Assembly (NCBI GenBank): GCA_016802295.1
Contig: JAESIW010000138.1
Span: forward strand, 3,994,369 to 4,058,368
Direction of reading: 5' to 3'
Length of the DNA stretch: 64,000 nt
Origin: Brachionus rotundiformis
Lineage: Eukaryota > Rotifera > Eurotatoria > Ploima > Brachionidae
Below the pieces are notes generated by a model. It was given only the letters and a program-made list of their open reading frames with translations, was not told where the DNA came from and searched no databases. Position numbers and translations under genes: made by a program. Of the stretch, positions 1 to 12,399 are shown one piece after another (position 1 is the first letter of the stretch; each line of letters begins with the position of its first letter).

Positions 1-3000
1 GTTTTACAAACTTAATTGTGCTGAAAAATGTTCAATCCAAACTGCAAGTCGGAGATTTGGATTCGAGTTTGTCCATTTTATTGAATAGTGTTCGCTTAGA
101 GCTATTTTCTGATAGTTCAGAGGAAAAGGAAGTAAAGCAAATTGTTTCTAAGCTAATGGAGGCCAAAACGATCAGCTCGTTTCAATCTTTACAGATAATT
201 GCCAAATTTGTGAGCCAGTGTGAGCTATTGACTTTGCTTAAGCCTTTCAAAGAACAACTTGATATGTGCACAACAAGAAAAATGATTAAAAAAATAGAAG
301 AAGCTCTTAAGTATATTTTGAATGGTCTTTTAGAAAATAGCAGCCTGAACACAGATAGCCTTATGTGTTTGGTATATGGATTGATAAATGACACTTTTGA
401 TGCATTCAAGAATCCAAGTGATTACAAAACTAAGCTGAAAAAGAGATTTGCTGAACAAAATGAAATGAAGCCGATTAATTTTGAGGAAGAGGTTAATGAT
501 GACAAAAAAATGCCAGAAAGCTGTCTAATAATTCCTGCAGAACCAAGAAGAGGTGGTGATAAGCCTAAAACTCAAGCCAAAACTAATCAACATGTGGTCA
601 TTGAATTTGCTTTGCAGGTAAGACTCAAATCCTATCAAAATTTTGAAAAAAAAACTACAAGATATTTTATTATTAATTAAATATTGAGAAATAAACTTAG
701 GTTTAATTAAAATTAAAAAAAATGCTCCTTTTGGATACCAAGGCGTAAAAGTTAACCAGTTAAAAATAATAAAAAATATGGAGCTTTGAAATTTTTAAAA
801 TTTAAATTAAAAGCTGAGTTTAGCTTTCTATCAAGGGGTCAATTATAACAAAATTCAATAGCATATTTCAAAAATCATATCTTTTTAAATAAGTATAAAT
901 TCAAAATTTTTAAAACCAATTTAAAAAAAATTTATTATTAATTTTGATTTAAAACCTAAATCTTATATTTTCTTTTTTTTCTATATGATAGTGATAATTA
1001 TTTAATTTAGCTCATGAATTCATTGATGAGACAAAATCGTCTAATTGATGCTAACAATGAAGCAAAAAACATTCAAGTACTTGATCCTTATATTCCAATA
1101 TTTGTTGAGTATTTGGACGGAAAGTATTTAAAAGTTACCATAATAACTCTTCGCTGTCTGGTCGGTCTAATAAAATATCCACTTCCTTCTATTAAAAAAA
1201 ATTGTAAGCTCATAGCAGCCAAGCTTTTTAATCTATTACGAACATACTCGAGCTCTTCATCAGAAAGCGAACGCGGCGAAAACCTCGAACTACTTATGAT
1301 ATGCTACAAAGTCATATCTAATCTAATCAGAGACGTAAAGCAGTTTAACTTAGACGATGAACAACTACAGGTCCTATTGCACTATGCTGAACGAAATTTA
1401 TATGATAACCAAAAGCAGTCATCAGCATTTAATTTGCTAAAAGCCATACTGTCTCGCAGACTTGCTTGTGAAGAGCTGAATGAAGTATTGGCCAAAGTAA
1501 TGAAGTTGAGCATTCAGGCAGACTCCCCAAATGTGAGACTTCAATCAAGACAAACTATGCTTCAGTATATGTTAGAGTATTCTCTGGCAGAGAAGAAATT
1601 GGTCAAATTGCTCGAATTTTATATTATGCAATTGAATTATGAGTATGAGAATGGACGAGAGTCTGCTATTGAAATGTTGGCTACCATGTTTAGCAGTTTT
1701 CCAATGGCTAAATTGAACGAACACGCAGCGCTCTTTTTTCTGCCTCTTGCCATTCAGTTGCATAATGACGATTCACCAAAATGTAAAAAGTTAACATGGC
1801 TGGCAATTAAATCACTAATTGAAAAGATTAGCGAAGAAAAGAAAGACAATTTGTTTAATATAGCAATATCTCTATTCAAAAATGATCAGAAACCTATGCA
1901 CAAACGTATTGCTGCTCTTTTGGTAAAGATATTTGTGGAAACAGAACAGGAAAAGTTCGAAAAAAGAGCAGAAGTTGTTTTTGAAGTTTTAAAAAATGAG
2001 ATGAACGCAGAGAATTATAATCAGGTATATCAAATTTTTGAAAAATATTCCTAAAACATCGATTTTCTATATTACCTAAAAAAATAATTTGTTTATCTGA
2101 TCAATCGTCTTTGTTTCTAAGTAAAACAAGATTGATATTTTAAAAGTTAAATGATTTAAAAAAACAATATAATCGAACTATGAATTTCTTTTTTATCTTT
2201 TTCTTTTATCAAATTGGAATTTCAATTAAAAAATCAAATAATCTTACTTTATTTCAAGCAAAAAAGATATTCTTAAAAATTAGGGTTTTTTGGTACAAAA
2301 GAACAGAACAAATTGTAAAAAAATTTTTTATTTTTTTTTCCAATTGTTAAAACTTTGTTTTCTGAATGCAACATGGTGCAGCATTTAAGGTTGAATCAAC
2401 TAACAAAGTCTGTTGATGATGTGCCATATCTGCAAAATGCGCCAAGCTTAGTTAACTTTTGAAAAAAAGTTGAAATATTTTTTAACATTTTGCTCTGTGC
2501 CAAATTTCACAAAATCAAATAAGGTTAAAATTTTGACAGGAATATATTTGAATTTTTGTAATTTTAAAGTTTTAAAAATTAAATTAAGATAATTTTTTGT
2601 ATATTAAGTGACATGAGATTGTTAAGTCAAGTTTGAATTTTGATAAATTAATTTATTTTTAATCTAAATTTCAGAATGTGGAAACAAATACAGACGCAAG
2701 CCTTGGTGAAAAATTCTACGACCAATACTTATACAATATCTTATCATTGCTCATCAAAATACTAACAGAAGCTAAAATTCTGTATAATAAAAAATATTCA
2801 AAAATTACAAATGACTTGTTTGATCAAGCCAAGAGCTTTTTGAACCACGAACATCTTTGGATTCGTCTTGCTTCATGTCAATTGTTTGGTGTTTTATTCG
2901 CCAGCAACTCAATTGAAAGCTTGCTTTTTGAAAAAAATAGCTTTTTTAATCACAATACCAGAGACCATTTGATTGGCAACTATTTAAAAATTAGAGATCT

Positions 3001-3631
3001 AATCGATGATTTCAGTGAACAACTAAGAGCACCAGTGCTAGAAAACGATCTAGCTGAACAAATTGTCAAAAATTTGGCATACATGTCCAAGATTTTGATT
3101 CATCATGAGCTTAAAAACGATGGTCAAAATGAGTTGCTAAAACATGATATTAATATTGAATGGTTGATAAAAAAAATAGCTAAAGAAGCTAAATATGAAC
3201 TTGTCAACAAACCCAAAGAAACAATAAAAAGAACATGTATTTTTAAGCTGTTCGCAGCTTTTTCAATCGAATTAGGAAAAGAAAAGCTTAGAAATTATGT
3301 CCAATTTATTATACCATTGTTGCAGCGAGAGACAGAAATCGATCAAACAGATGAAAATTTGAAACATTTGGCCAAAGAAGTGCTGGACTTGATAAAAACA
3401 ACAATTGGCGTTGAGGATTTTAGTCTTATTTATTCAAAAACAAATAAGAAAAGAGTTGAAAATAAAGAAGAAAGAAAACGAAAATTGGCACAGCTTGCTG
3501 TGGTTGATCCTCAGATGGCGGCTGCCAAAAAAATTCGAAAACAACAGCGCAAAAAAGATGCCAAAAAGCGAAAGATTACAAACGAAAAGGAAAAGATAAG
3601 GGGTACAAAAAAACAAAAAACTAAAGCTTAA
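1..3631 (+). CDS. UTP20: UTP20, small-subunit processome component (C-terminal part, 5' truncated by window)
   Basis: Three exons are visible: 1-617 (open at the left edge), 1011-2024 and 2675-3631, with introns 618-1010 and 2025-2674. All joins are GT-AG and phase 0. Together they encode about 860 residues of a family normally around 2,700-2,800 aa. UTP20 is a nucleolar HEAT-repeat scaffold of the U3 snoRNP/SSU processome needed for 18S rRNA maturation. The match rests on conserved stretches in exon 2, such as NVRLQSRQTMLQYMLEY, QLNYEYENGRES and EKFEKRAEVVFEVLKNE, and on WIRLASCQLFGVLFASN in exon 3. The last ~65 residues are extremely Lys/Arg-rich, as in the family, and fit a nucleolar localisation tail. 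A polyadenylation signal follows 15 bp after the stop. Both introns are long for this window (393 and 650 bp). Confidence 0.93.
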
Positions 3632-3645
3632 AATAATATTAAAAA

Positions 3646-3651
3646 AATAAA
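3646..3651 (+). terminator. Polyadenylation signal of UTP20
   Basis: AATAAA lies 15 bp after the UTP20 stop codon, followed by T-rich sequence. Confidence 0.6.
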
Positions 3652-4268
3652 GTTTTAGACAAATGATTAATTTTTTTTTTAATTAAACACGGAGTGACAT
3701 CGTGTGTTTTTTTAACTTCTAAATTTTTTAAAGAATATTTTAAAATATTTAGAATTGAGTCGACGAGAAGATGATTTATTAAATTAAAACACTATTCCAA
3801 AGGTATGATCTTTATTTTTATTTGAAAGCTAAAAGTGAAATATTTAGCAGGAAATTAATTTTTTACCAGATAAAAATGCATTGTTAATTGGTTAATAATA
3901 ATTAGTTTTAATTTTATAAATTAACTATCTTAAAAATTTATTTTTTTTAAATTAAGACAGCGTTTTGAGGGGCTTTACCCGGCCAAAAATCATCAAAAGA
4001 TAACATTTTATGATTCAAAGAAAAATTTTTCTTAGCTAGATTGATTTTTTAAAATTTTAATTTTAAATGTAGCATAGGAAGGTTATATAATCTTTTATCA
4101 TTAATTCTATCAAAAATCTGATAGTTGTTATTAGCCAATTTTAATAAATTGTCAAAAGGTTTTTCTGAATATACGTCACTATAATATTTCTTATATCTAT
4201 TGACCTCTACCTATTCATTAATTGACATTTCTTATTGAAAAAATTTTGCTTTTTCAACACATATCTTG

Positions 4269-4292
4269 ATTATTATTATTATTATTATTATT
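4269..4292. repeat. (TTA)n microsatellite
   Basis: About eight tandem ATT/TTA units, read directly. Confidence 0.85.
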
Positions 4293-4429
4293 TATTACAT
4301 TGAACATCTTTTAGACGATGCATAAAAAATTTATAATCAAAATCAACGTTAAATAAGACAAAAATTATTTGTTCATGAATTGGCGCAGTAAATTTTAAGT
4401 GCATGAATGAGCCTCGATCAATACCTTGT

Positions 4430-4765
4430 TAAAATAGACAAGTTATTGGGAAGTTGAAGCTTATGATCAAATTAAAATGGTCATGCTCAAAAATTAATAT
4501 AAAAATATAATTTTAAATATTTTTGACTAAAAAAATTTATTGCAGAATCACATTTTTAAAGTAAACATTCAATGTTAAACTTAATTTTTTATTATGTCTG
4601 CTAATTATGCATGCAGAATTTTGCACAATACTCGATTATGATTTAATATGTTCTGTTACACACATGATAATCTATCTCTTCATCACATTTTTCAAATAAA
4701 TAGATTCTAAAAGTAAAAAAAAAATTTATTAGCATGATTAAATGCGGCATTAAACAATAGAAAAG
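4430..4765 (+). mobile_element. MITE-like inverted-repeat element, copy A
   Basis: The ~335-bp segment aligns along its length with the reverse complement of 39430-39775. Shared blocks include the arm with TATGATCAAAT...TGCTCAAAAATTA, AAATATTTTTGACTAA with a following CAGAATCACATTTT, and GCAGAATTTTGCACAATACTCG. The left arm resembles the inverted right arm, which is degraded here (an AGCATGATTAAAT remnant). It contains no coding sequence, so a non-autonomous foldback or MITE-type DNA element is the simplest reading. Exact ends and any target-site duplication could not be fixed by eye. Confidence 0.65.
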
Positions 4766-5176
4766 AAAAATAATTAATTTTTCAATTTATTTTATTTAAA
4801 AAATTAATTTCCTAATTCAACTTTTACTGCGGCACTTAATCTTGAAATTTAAATAATAATCCTGCGTTTATTTTTGATCCTTGAGTTTTTAAATGCGTTT
4901 TTAAATGCACTCAGACCTGAAAGTTTTATTACGGTATATGTTTCCATTGAAAATGATCTCCTGTCTAACGTAGTTGATAATTATATCGTAATAATAATAA
5001 AAAAAATTTATCAAAGTAGATAAAAGATTTTAGAAGTAGATATCATTTTTTAATATCTATTTTTGATATGCAAATAACTCAAAATAAACAAAAAAAACAA
5101 AAAATAATTAAGCACAAGATACCCTTATGAAATTGCTTTACACTAAGTTTTATTATTTTTTCCCTTTTTTGACCAC

Positions 5177-5640
5177 TTATTTCCGTCGATTTGCTCCCTC
5201 AAGGGACTGTATGAATTTGGCAAAGTTAGCATGAGTTTCGTATTCGTCGAAAAATTCATTTGTCTCGCACTTTGATTGAAACTATCTTTTCGACATCACA
5301 ATTAGTCATATTAAATTGGTTTTCATGATAATTGACTGACTAAAGTACAGAAGTATATGAAGGTTCATTATAGTTATGTTTTATTTTATTTTTTAAGTGT
5401 AATTATCAAGCTTTAAAGCTTTTTCAGAATAAAAAAAGGATAAAAAAGATAAAATATGATAGATGTAAATACGATAAGTGCTGATAGAACTACAAAAGGC
5501 AAAATAGTTTGGATTTTTTCCTCTTCTTTTTGGTTGAACTGTTTCCAAATCATCAGCATCTTGCAACGTTCCTTTATTTGATTCACTTTGGTTACGATGA
5601 CTATCTTAATTTTTTTTTCAAAATGTTTGAGTATATAAAC
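5177..5640 (-). other. Coding-like exon remnants, gene unresolved
   Basis: Two minus-strand stretches have codon composition like the window's real genes. The first, roughly 5624-5495, reads HRNQSESNKGTLQDADDLE, then QPKRRGKNPNYFAF. The second, 5281-5177, reads TNEFFDEYETHANFAKFIQS and ends at a TAA at 5179-5177, preceded by an AG that could be an acceptor. The second stretch is also open in another frame that continues past it and would phase correctly with a donor in the first stretch. The two cannot be joined unambiguously and no family is recognised. This may be the 3' end of a real small gene or a decayed one. Confidence 0.3.
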
Positions 5641-8600
5641 ACATTTGTATTAGAAATCAGATAAACTAGATATCAATTATTTTTATGTAAATATAGTATC
5701 TACAATGCTTTGATAATATAAATCTTAAATAATTCTTTTCCTTGTTTAAATTCTTTATCTGAGATAAATATTTAAAAATTCAAGACATTCAAAATTCGTA
5801 GTGCGATCTTTTTTGAATCTAAAATGTGATGCTCCTCTAAAATAATGCTTCACGAGGCCTTAATATTTTAAACTATTAACAGTCTCGAATTGACTTTTTG
5901 AATTGATTGAAAGATTGTCAGGTCAGGCCTGATCCATTCGATACTATTCTTACTTGTTGAAGAATTTATAAAACTTCTAATCAAGATATTTTGAATATTC
6001 GACTCCTATGTGTAGTTGCTATTCTATAATTTCTTCTTTTTTCAAACATATCCTTTTGACTTAGCATATCGTTATTTTATATTTATCTCATTTTTTATTT
6101 TTTAACTTTTATTTGATTTTTTTAAATCTGCAAGAGCTTTTAGTCGATAATCATTATTTTTAGAAGCATAACAATCAAATTTAGAATCAGCATTAAAAAA
6201 ATTTTTTATCATAAGTCATTTTTATCTTGATACAAAAACTATTTATCTACTAACGAAAAACAATGTCTTTGATAATTTTAGATATTCGTAAGGACTTTTT
6301 TCAAAAGTACTCATGTTAACAAAATTTCAGGAAAATATCTGTCTTAGATTAAAAGTTATTCAATAAAAACATAGAACACAAAGCACATCAAAATTTTCTA
6401 AAATACTCATTCTAATTGTTTTTTAACTATGTGTTATCGAAAGATTATTAAGAGAAATCAATCTTTAGTTGATTTGAATGAGAAAGAATTATCTACAAAA
6501 TAAGTTGCATAAATAATGTTGAAATGAATGAATTCAAAGACATACCAAATAATTAGTCTTTTTTAATTACTGTTCAATTCACGTATCAGTTGTTTAATTA
6601 AGATAGTTGCAAAACTAATCCAAAATAATCTTTAAATCTTAAGACACAATCTTAGAATCATTTACCAAGTATTATGCCAACTATAAAACGTGTGTTGATA
6701 ATCATTGCAAACATTTTCCAAGATTTAAAATCATTCTTAAATCACATATAAGTTTTTTTGTAAATTGTATATTTGAATATTTAAAATTTCAATTTTGTTC
6801 ACATTTTGGTTGATAAATATAAGTATATTATTAAAATAATTATTTTTGACCAGTCCCAATTAAAAAATTCTATTTTAATCAGAATTTAAATTTTTTCTCT
6901 TTATTTTTAAGCTTATATCGCACTATAAAATAATTTTAGATTATGAGGCAACAATTATTTTTTCTTGTGGACTAAGTTTAGTCTCAAGATCTAAATTTAA
7001 AATTTCTTTATTCGTTTTATTTATTTTTCGCCACGGTAGTGAATTTGAATTAATTATCTTAAATTTGAGTATTAGTTATTTTATTTCTTTTGGTATTTAA
7101 AGATTTTTTTCCAATTAATGGAATTTAAATTATTCATTATTCTATTATCAGTTTTACTACCATTTATGGATTGACAACAATAGTTTGGAAAAAAACTAAA
7201 CAATTTCTTTTTAGTTTTAAGATTTAGAGATGGTACGTGATGCGTGAAATACAAAGGAAGTATTTATTTTAAATTAAAGTAGTTCTGTGACTTTCTGCTA
7301 AAAAATTCTTTTAAAATACTTTGTCTATTTAATTTGGTAAAACAGATATTAAATTTTTTTTTAAAGATGAAAATTGGTTTGTAAATTCAACATCCATAGT
7401 TGCATTTTTACAAGTCATTTTGAGATTGGCAAATTTTCTTATTATAATCTTTTCATCATTGACAGAGTTTGATAGTTGAGAACTTGATTTATATCCTTTG
7501 AAAAAAGTAATAGGGTTTGTTCTAATATATCAGATTTCCCAAAGCCAAAAATTATTTACAGAAATTTTTGTTGAAAAACTGAATATTTTATTAATAAAAT
7601 AATTGAAATCTGTAAAATAGTTAATAAAAAAAATGCATTTTTTTTAGGATAGTATCAATTGTGACAAATTATTAGCTATCACTATGAAACAATCTTATCA
7701 ACTTTCTTTATTCATTTTTTATCTTAAGCAAATAAAGCAAATCGATGTGGCTTAATATAATAAAAAAAACGAAACAGGTAATCATTCATTATAAAATAAA
7801 TTCTAAAAACTATTTTTAACCTAAGCGACACATTATGTATCCATGAGATAAATAACTGAATTACAATCGGATAGTAGACTTTTTGTTTTATTAATTTATA
7901 AAGGATAAATTTTTCAGAATTTTTGGATACTAAAAGGATTTGTTTTTTACAGAGAACACTGGTCACTTAGAAAAAAGTTTCATTTATTGGACTTATTTTC
8001 TTTATATTTTTAAAAAAAGTTAAACTTGACTGTCCCATCTGAATCGGATACGGTTGATTTTTAAATATAAAAGGAAAGGTTTTCTGAAATATTCTTGTAC
8101 ATACAATTAAAGAAATATCTAGTAGTTTTTTCAAAATTTCTAGAGCTTTATTACAAAATTATTTTTTATATTTAGAAATAATCATATCCTTAAAAATTAA
8201 AATAAATGTTTGTAAAGGTTTATATAGCGAATTGCGAAGTCAAACCTATCAATTCAAATGATATAAAAAATAAAGTTTTTAATTTTTAGATTTTAATGCA
8301 TAAACACATTTTTAATTTGAGAAAACCATGTTAAGCCTTTACCATTCATTTTGCTTAATTGTGCATCTATAATTTTTACATGTATTGCAAATATAAGGAA
8401 TTAGTTTAATTTGGCTATTAAAACTTTTTTCTACAAATACAATTAATTTTAGATTAAAAAGTTGCTTTTAGAGTTTTATTTTGATATTAATTTTTCAGCA
8501 TGATGATCTAAATTTGGTCATACGCTCCAAAAGTATAAGTTTTTTAAACATAACGCTTCATTTTAAGAGCATCCAGTCTCTAGACTTTCAAAACCTCAGA

Positions 8601-8978
8601 GTTCAGCTTAACCTTTGGAAAATTGAAACAAAAAATTTCTTATCATCATTTTAAAATAGACAAAAATAATCATAAAGTTGGGTTTTGTTCTAATTTATAT
8701 ATTTCAAATTATAATAAATACTTTCCTCATTTTCGAATTATATTTTTCGAGTCATTTTTTATGTTAAACTAAAATATTTATTCAAAAATTAATTAATTTT
8801 TAGCCAATATAAATTTTTAGAACAGAACTTGAATAAAAAATTCTTGAAAAACGTTAATTTTGATCTAAATAAATTTGTATAAAAAAGATAATTTTTTTTT
8901 ATGCAGTTTATTATGGTTCCATAAGCTAATTATGCAATAAAAAATATTCTTATTTTACGATTTTGAACACAAACTTAG

Positions 8979-9862
8979 ATGATTGATAAAGAGCTTTTAT
9001 CATATTTGGAATTGGAACCCAAAGACTCGAAGTGGCAGCCAAATGAGACTGTTCCCGAAATAAAACTGGACAAAACCAACAGAAGACTAGCAAAATTTTT
9101 GACCAAGATTCCGTTCACTATTTTATACTCATCGGACCACTTGGCTAAACTCAGTTGCACTTTTGATACAAACAAATTTGATACCGGCCTAAGAAAAGTT
9201 AAATACATTGGCTTCAATTACGAAAAATATATAAACAATGACAATTTTGTGGAGTTAAATGAACGCTACCCGAAAAGAAAACTTGCACCTAAGTTGGAGA
9301 ACAGTATTCCGCGAAGTTGTAAAAAAATAAAGACAGTACCCAAAGTGTGTCTAATAAAGACTGAGAAATTTTCATTTGAACAAATATTAGATAATGTGAA
9401 AGTAAGCCTTAAGAACAAGAATGGTACATGGTCTTTAAATTTTACCATAAAATTAATTAGATATCAAAAGAAACGCGGGATTTTATTCTTAAAAAAATTA
9501 ACAATACTTCGAAAAAAAATAAAAAATTGAACTTTATACCAGAAAATAGTGACCAAGCAATTTCAATCGAAAGTCAGCTCGGTGAAACATTAAATCAATC
9601 ACAACTCAGCTTGTATAGTAATGAGAGTTCCACAGTCAACCAATTTAACAAGGCTAATCACAATCGCGAAAGTGGTATCTGGTTTGACTATATCAATTAT
9701 GAGGAATTTGAAAATTTTTATGAACATTCTAAAAAAATTCAGCCCCTTGCTGAACAAATAAAATCTATTAAAAAATCGAAAAATCCTCAAAGGCCAGATA
9801 AACCTTTGGCCAATTTGAACGAAAATTTTGAGCTTATTGATTTGACAAATGACATAATTTAA
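8979..9862 (+). CDS. Two-exon orphan protein, 274 aa
   Basis: Exons are 8979-9401 and 9461-9862, with a 59-bp intron (GTAAGC...TTAG). Exon 1 ends in phase 0 after 141 codons, and exon 2 continues in frame to a TAA. Without splicing, the first frame stops at 9530 and the second opens separately, so the intron is well supported. The protein is lysine- and asparagine-rich, with a basic patch in the middle (RSCKKIKTV; later KKINNTSKKNKK) and an acidic C-terminal end; no domain, signal peptide or membrane segment is evident. A TTAG lies directly before the ATG, so an upstream non-coding exon or a trans-splice site is possible. No family is recognised. A nuclear protein would fit the basic patches, but that is only inference. 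Confidence 0.7.
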
Positions 9863-11127
9863 GAAAAAAAAGGGCAGTAAATATTTTTTAATATATATAT
9901 TTTTTAAAAGATAAATATACATTTACAAAGATTTTATAAACTAAGGTTTTTATTATAAAAAATAATCGAATATTTTTAGATCAGTTTTTTTACTTCGCTA
10001 AAGGAAATACATCTTTTATTTTATTCAACTAGGTATTTATTAAATAAGTTGAACATAAAAATATAAATCCTGAACTTGATCGATGAGAGCTAAATATAAT
10101 GCTGATCAGGTGACAATAGAATATAAAAAAATATAAAATTAATAGTTATAATTTTTGACGATGAGTGTTATCTGTTAATGTAATAACAATTCTATTTAAC
10201 AATACATTCAAAAGTAACAGGGTATATTTTTAATAAAAGCTAACTAAAAATTATTTTTTTCCTTTATTCAAATTTAAATTTAAATCAACAATTCATACAT
10301 TCAAAACTTTTTGATTAATATTCTACGAAACGGTCAAAATTTATTTTCTTGTTTATAAATTGACACATCTATAAGCTTAAAAGTTGGGACCAAAATGCTG
10401 ATTGAAACCTTTAATCGTCGTCTAATGCAGTTATGGGACAGAGCTGAACCGTTCAAAGTCTGACAGTTCAAAAATTAAAATGAGCTTAGCTATTCTGTTT
10501 TTTGTTAAAATATGGTTAAAGACTCGACACTATCCATTATTACAAAAATGGCTGGAATAAAGTAAAAGAAACGAGATTATCAATTTAATAATGTCGTATG
10601 GAATAAGAATATAAACAACCACTAATCGATATTTTGGCACTTTATTTATTCGTTAATGAAGTTTCCATACAAGAACCAAGATCATTAAATGAACTTAAAA
10701 AAAATTTACTCATCTTTACAAGCTCAATTCATGGCATAAAAAGTGTTATTAATTAACTTAAATCAAAATTAAAATTAATTGCTATTAATAAACTTTAAAA
10801 TCATCTCAATTTTATTTTTATATTCTTTTTTAGATTATTTAAAATATTTTAATTAATATGATGAGTTAAATTTTAAATTGTTATTTTGAAATTTAAAAAA
10901 TTAAAAGTAAGTTTTTTAAATTAAAAAAACTGTAGGCGTTTCTCAAAAGTTATTTATTTTAGTCTAAGAATTTTTTAAAAATAGTTTGTTCTTAATTTTC
11001 GTTATTTAACAGGTATTTAAAAAATTATTTTTTGTTTATAAATGTTAAAAAAAAATACTAAAAAAAATATTTATTTTAAAATATGCCTATCTAGAAATCA
11101 TAAAATATAAAAATTACTAATCTCATT
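9863..11127. other. Intergenic, AT-rich
   Basis: About 1.2 kb between convergent genes. Nothing beyond short low-complexity runs was seen. A 20-codon open stretch starting at 10396 is too short to call. Confidence 0.6.
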
Positions 11128-12381
11128 TCACTTAGTGCTTATCGTTTTGGTAACTTCGGTAGAAGATGTTGAACTTGTCTTGGTAGTAATCGTAGTGGTT
11201 CGGGTCGTTCGAGTTGTTGAAGATTTTGAATCCAAGTCACAGCCATTTTTGCTAAACATCGACCATTCAGTTGATTTCTTAGGTCCAGCCCTCAGTCTTT
11301 CGATCATACTCTCATCAAGTGTCTCCAAAATTCTATCAAAACCATCATCTTTCTCAGACTTGATCACTCTGCTGGACGATTTTTCGAAATTGTTCAAAAC
11401 TCTATTATCATGAATATCACTGTCAGGATCGGACTCTATCCTGGCCAAACTCGCTTCTATACCTATCGGAATATAGTGACTTTTACCAAGTTCGAAATTA
11501 GCATGTGTATTTTTTGGAAAAGACACCTTTTCAAACAAACTTTGTGAAGACATCAATTGTCGTTTAGAATAGAAGCCCATGGCTGAATCGTTTATTAAGT
11601 CATCAGTTGATGTTGATTGATTTCTGATCTTTTGATCGCCAGTTTCTGTTGACTTGTGCGAATAAACAGCCGGTTTGGAACCATATTGGTAGTAAGGCAG
11701 GCTGGTATAATCTCTATTGGATCCACTAAGTCTAAATTTAAAATAATGTTCAGTGTCATAGTATCTAATGGTCAAGCTCTCTTCCACATAAGAATTGGTA
11801 GTTGATTCATCATCACTCAAGCAGTTACTTGTCAACGATTTGTTCCGCAAGCGCTTCTCGGCCAAACGAGAATTGCTTCTTTTCAAACGTGAGTTAAACA
11901 CAGCTTTTTTGGTATCTGGCAAATAGGGCAGCTTTACCTCTTCGAGCAAGTCTTCAAGACTATTTGATTTTACTTTAATGTTTTCGGAAGCTTCGGGAAA
12001 TTGAACTGACCGGTCTTGAACCAATTTTGGCGGACCGGATCTTTCGTATACTGCACCTTGAATGATTATTATTAGTTTACACATCAATTTTAGTCTGGTA
12101 GAAAAGGGCTCAAAGTCGAAAAAAACTGGCTCGCCAGGTCCCAAATCCTTAACAGAACTTCCAATGCAAGAAGTCTTCGTTCTGTACAAATCAATTTTTG
12201 ATTCCAATGAGCACCAGTTTGAGTGTCCGTCAGTGTAATGGGAATCAAGAAGCGATGCGGTCAGGACTTTTTGATGGGTAATGAGATGACGCTTGGGCTG
12301 TGGTTTACGCTGCTTTGGCTGCGTTTGCATCTCGCTCAGAATTGTATACAAATCAAATTCATTGTTCACCTGAGACCGCAT
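11128..12381 (-). CDS. Uncharacterised Ser/Thr-rich protein, ~417 aa
   Basis: A single uninterrupted frame runs to a TAA at the low-coordinate end. The first ATG is at 12381; the frame stays open a few codons further upstream, so a short upstream exon is possible. The protein is hydrophilic and probably largely disordered. It has many Ser/Thr clusters (for example STSTDDLIND), a basic stretch around residues 165-185 (RLKRSNSRLAEKRLR), and a striking Thr/Ser/Lys low-complexity tail over the last 35 residues. One short hydrophobic run (KLIIIIQGAVY) is too short for a membrane span. No catalytic motif or known domain is visible and I do not recognise it. G+C and codon use are gene-like compared with the flanking DNA, which supports a real gene. 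Confidence 0.7.
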   Translation of the reverse strand: MRSQVNNEFDLYTILSEMQTQPKQRKPQPKRHLITHQKVLTASLLDSHYTDGHSNWCSLESKIDLYRTKTSCIGSSVKDLGPGEPVFFDFEPFSTRLKLMCKLIIIIQGAVYERSGPPKLVQDRSVQFPEASENIKVKSNSLEDLLEEVKLPYLPDTKKAVFNSRLKRSNSRLAEKRLRNKSLTSNCLSDDESTTNSYVEESLTIRYYDTEHYFKFRLSGSNRDYTSLPYYQYGSKPAVYSHKSTETGDQKIRNQSTSTDDLINDSAMGFYSKRQLMSSQSLFEKVSFPKNTHANFELGKSHYIPIGIEASLARIESDPDSDIHDNRVLNNFEKSSSRVIKSEKDDGFDRILETLDESMIERLRAGPKKSTEWSMFSKNGCDLDSKSSTTRTTRTTTITTKTSSTSSTEVTKTISTK

Positions 12382-12399
12382 TTTAAATTTGATTTTCAA

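Larger units (their letters stand above)
3652..8978. other. Long AT-rich intergenic stretch
   Basis: There is no confident gene. The stretch contains a (TTA)n microsatellite near 4269-4292, an inverted-repeat element at 4430-4765, and coding-like minus-strand segments at 5177-5640, all listed separately. A small open frame at 7724-7966 has random-looking composition and was not called. Confidence 0.6.

Noticed and set aside
2364..2462. Possible extra UTP20 exon in intron 2 (an open stretch beginning CNMVQHLRLNQL)
   Set aside because: UTP20 homology runs directly from NAENYNQ to NVETNTDAS across the intron, so no extra exon is needed; it also ends in a stop.
7724..7966. 80-codon minus-strand frame
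   Set aside because: Phe/Ile/Lys/Tyr-dominated, as expected from random AT-rich DNA; no start context or homology.
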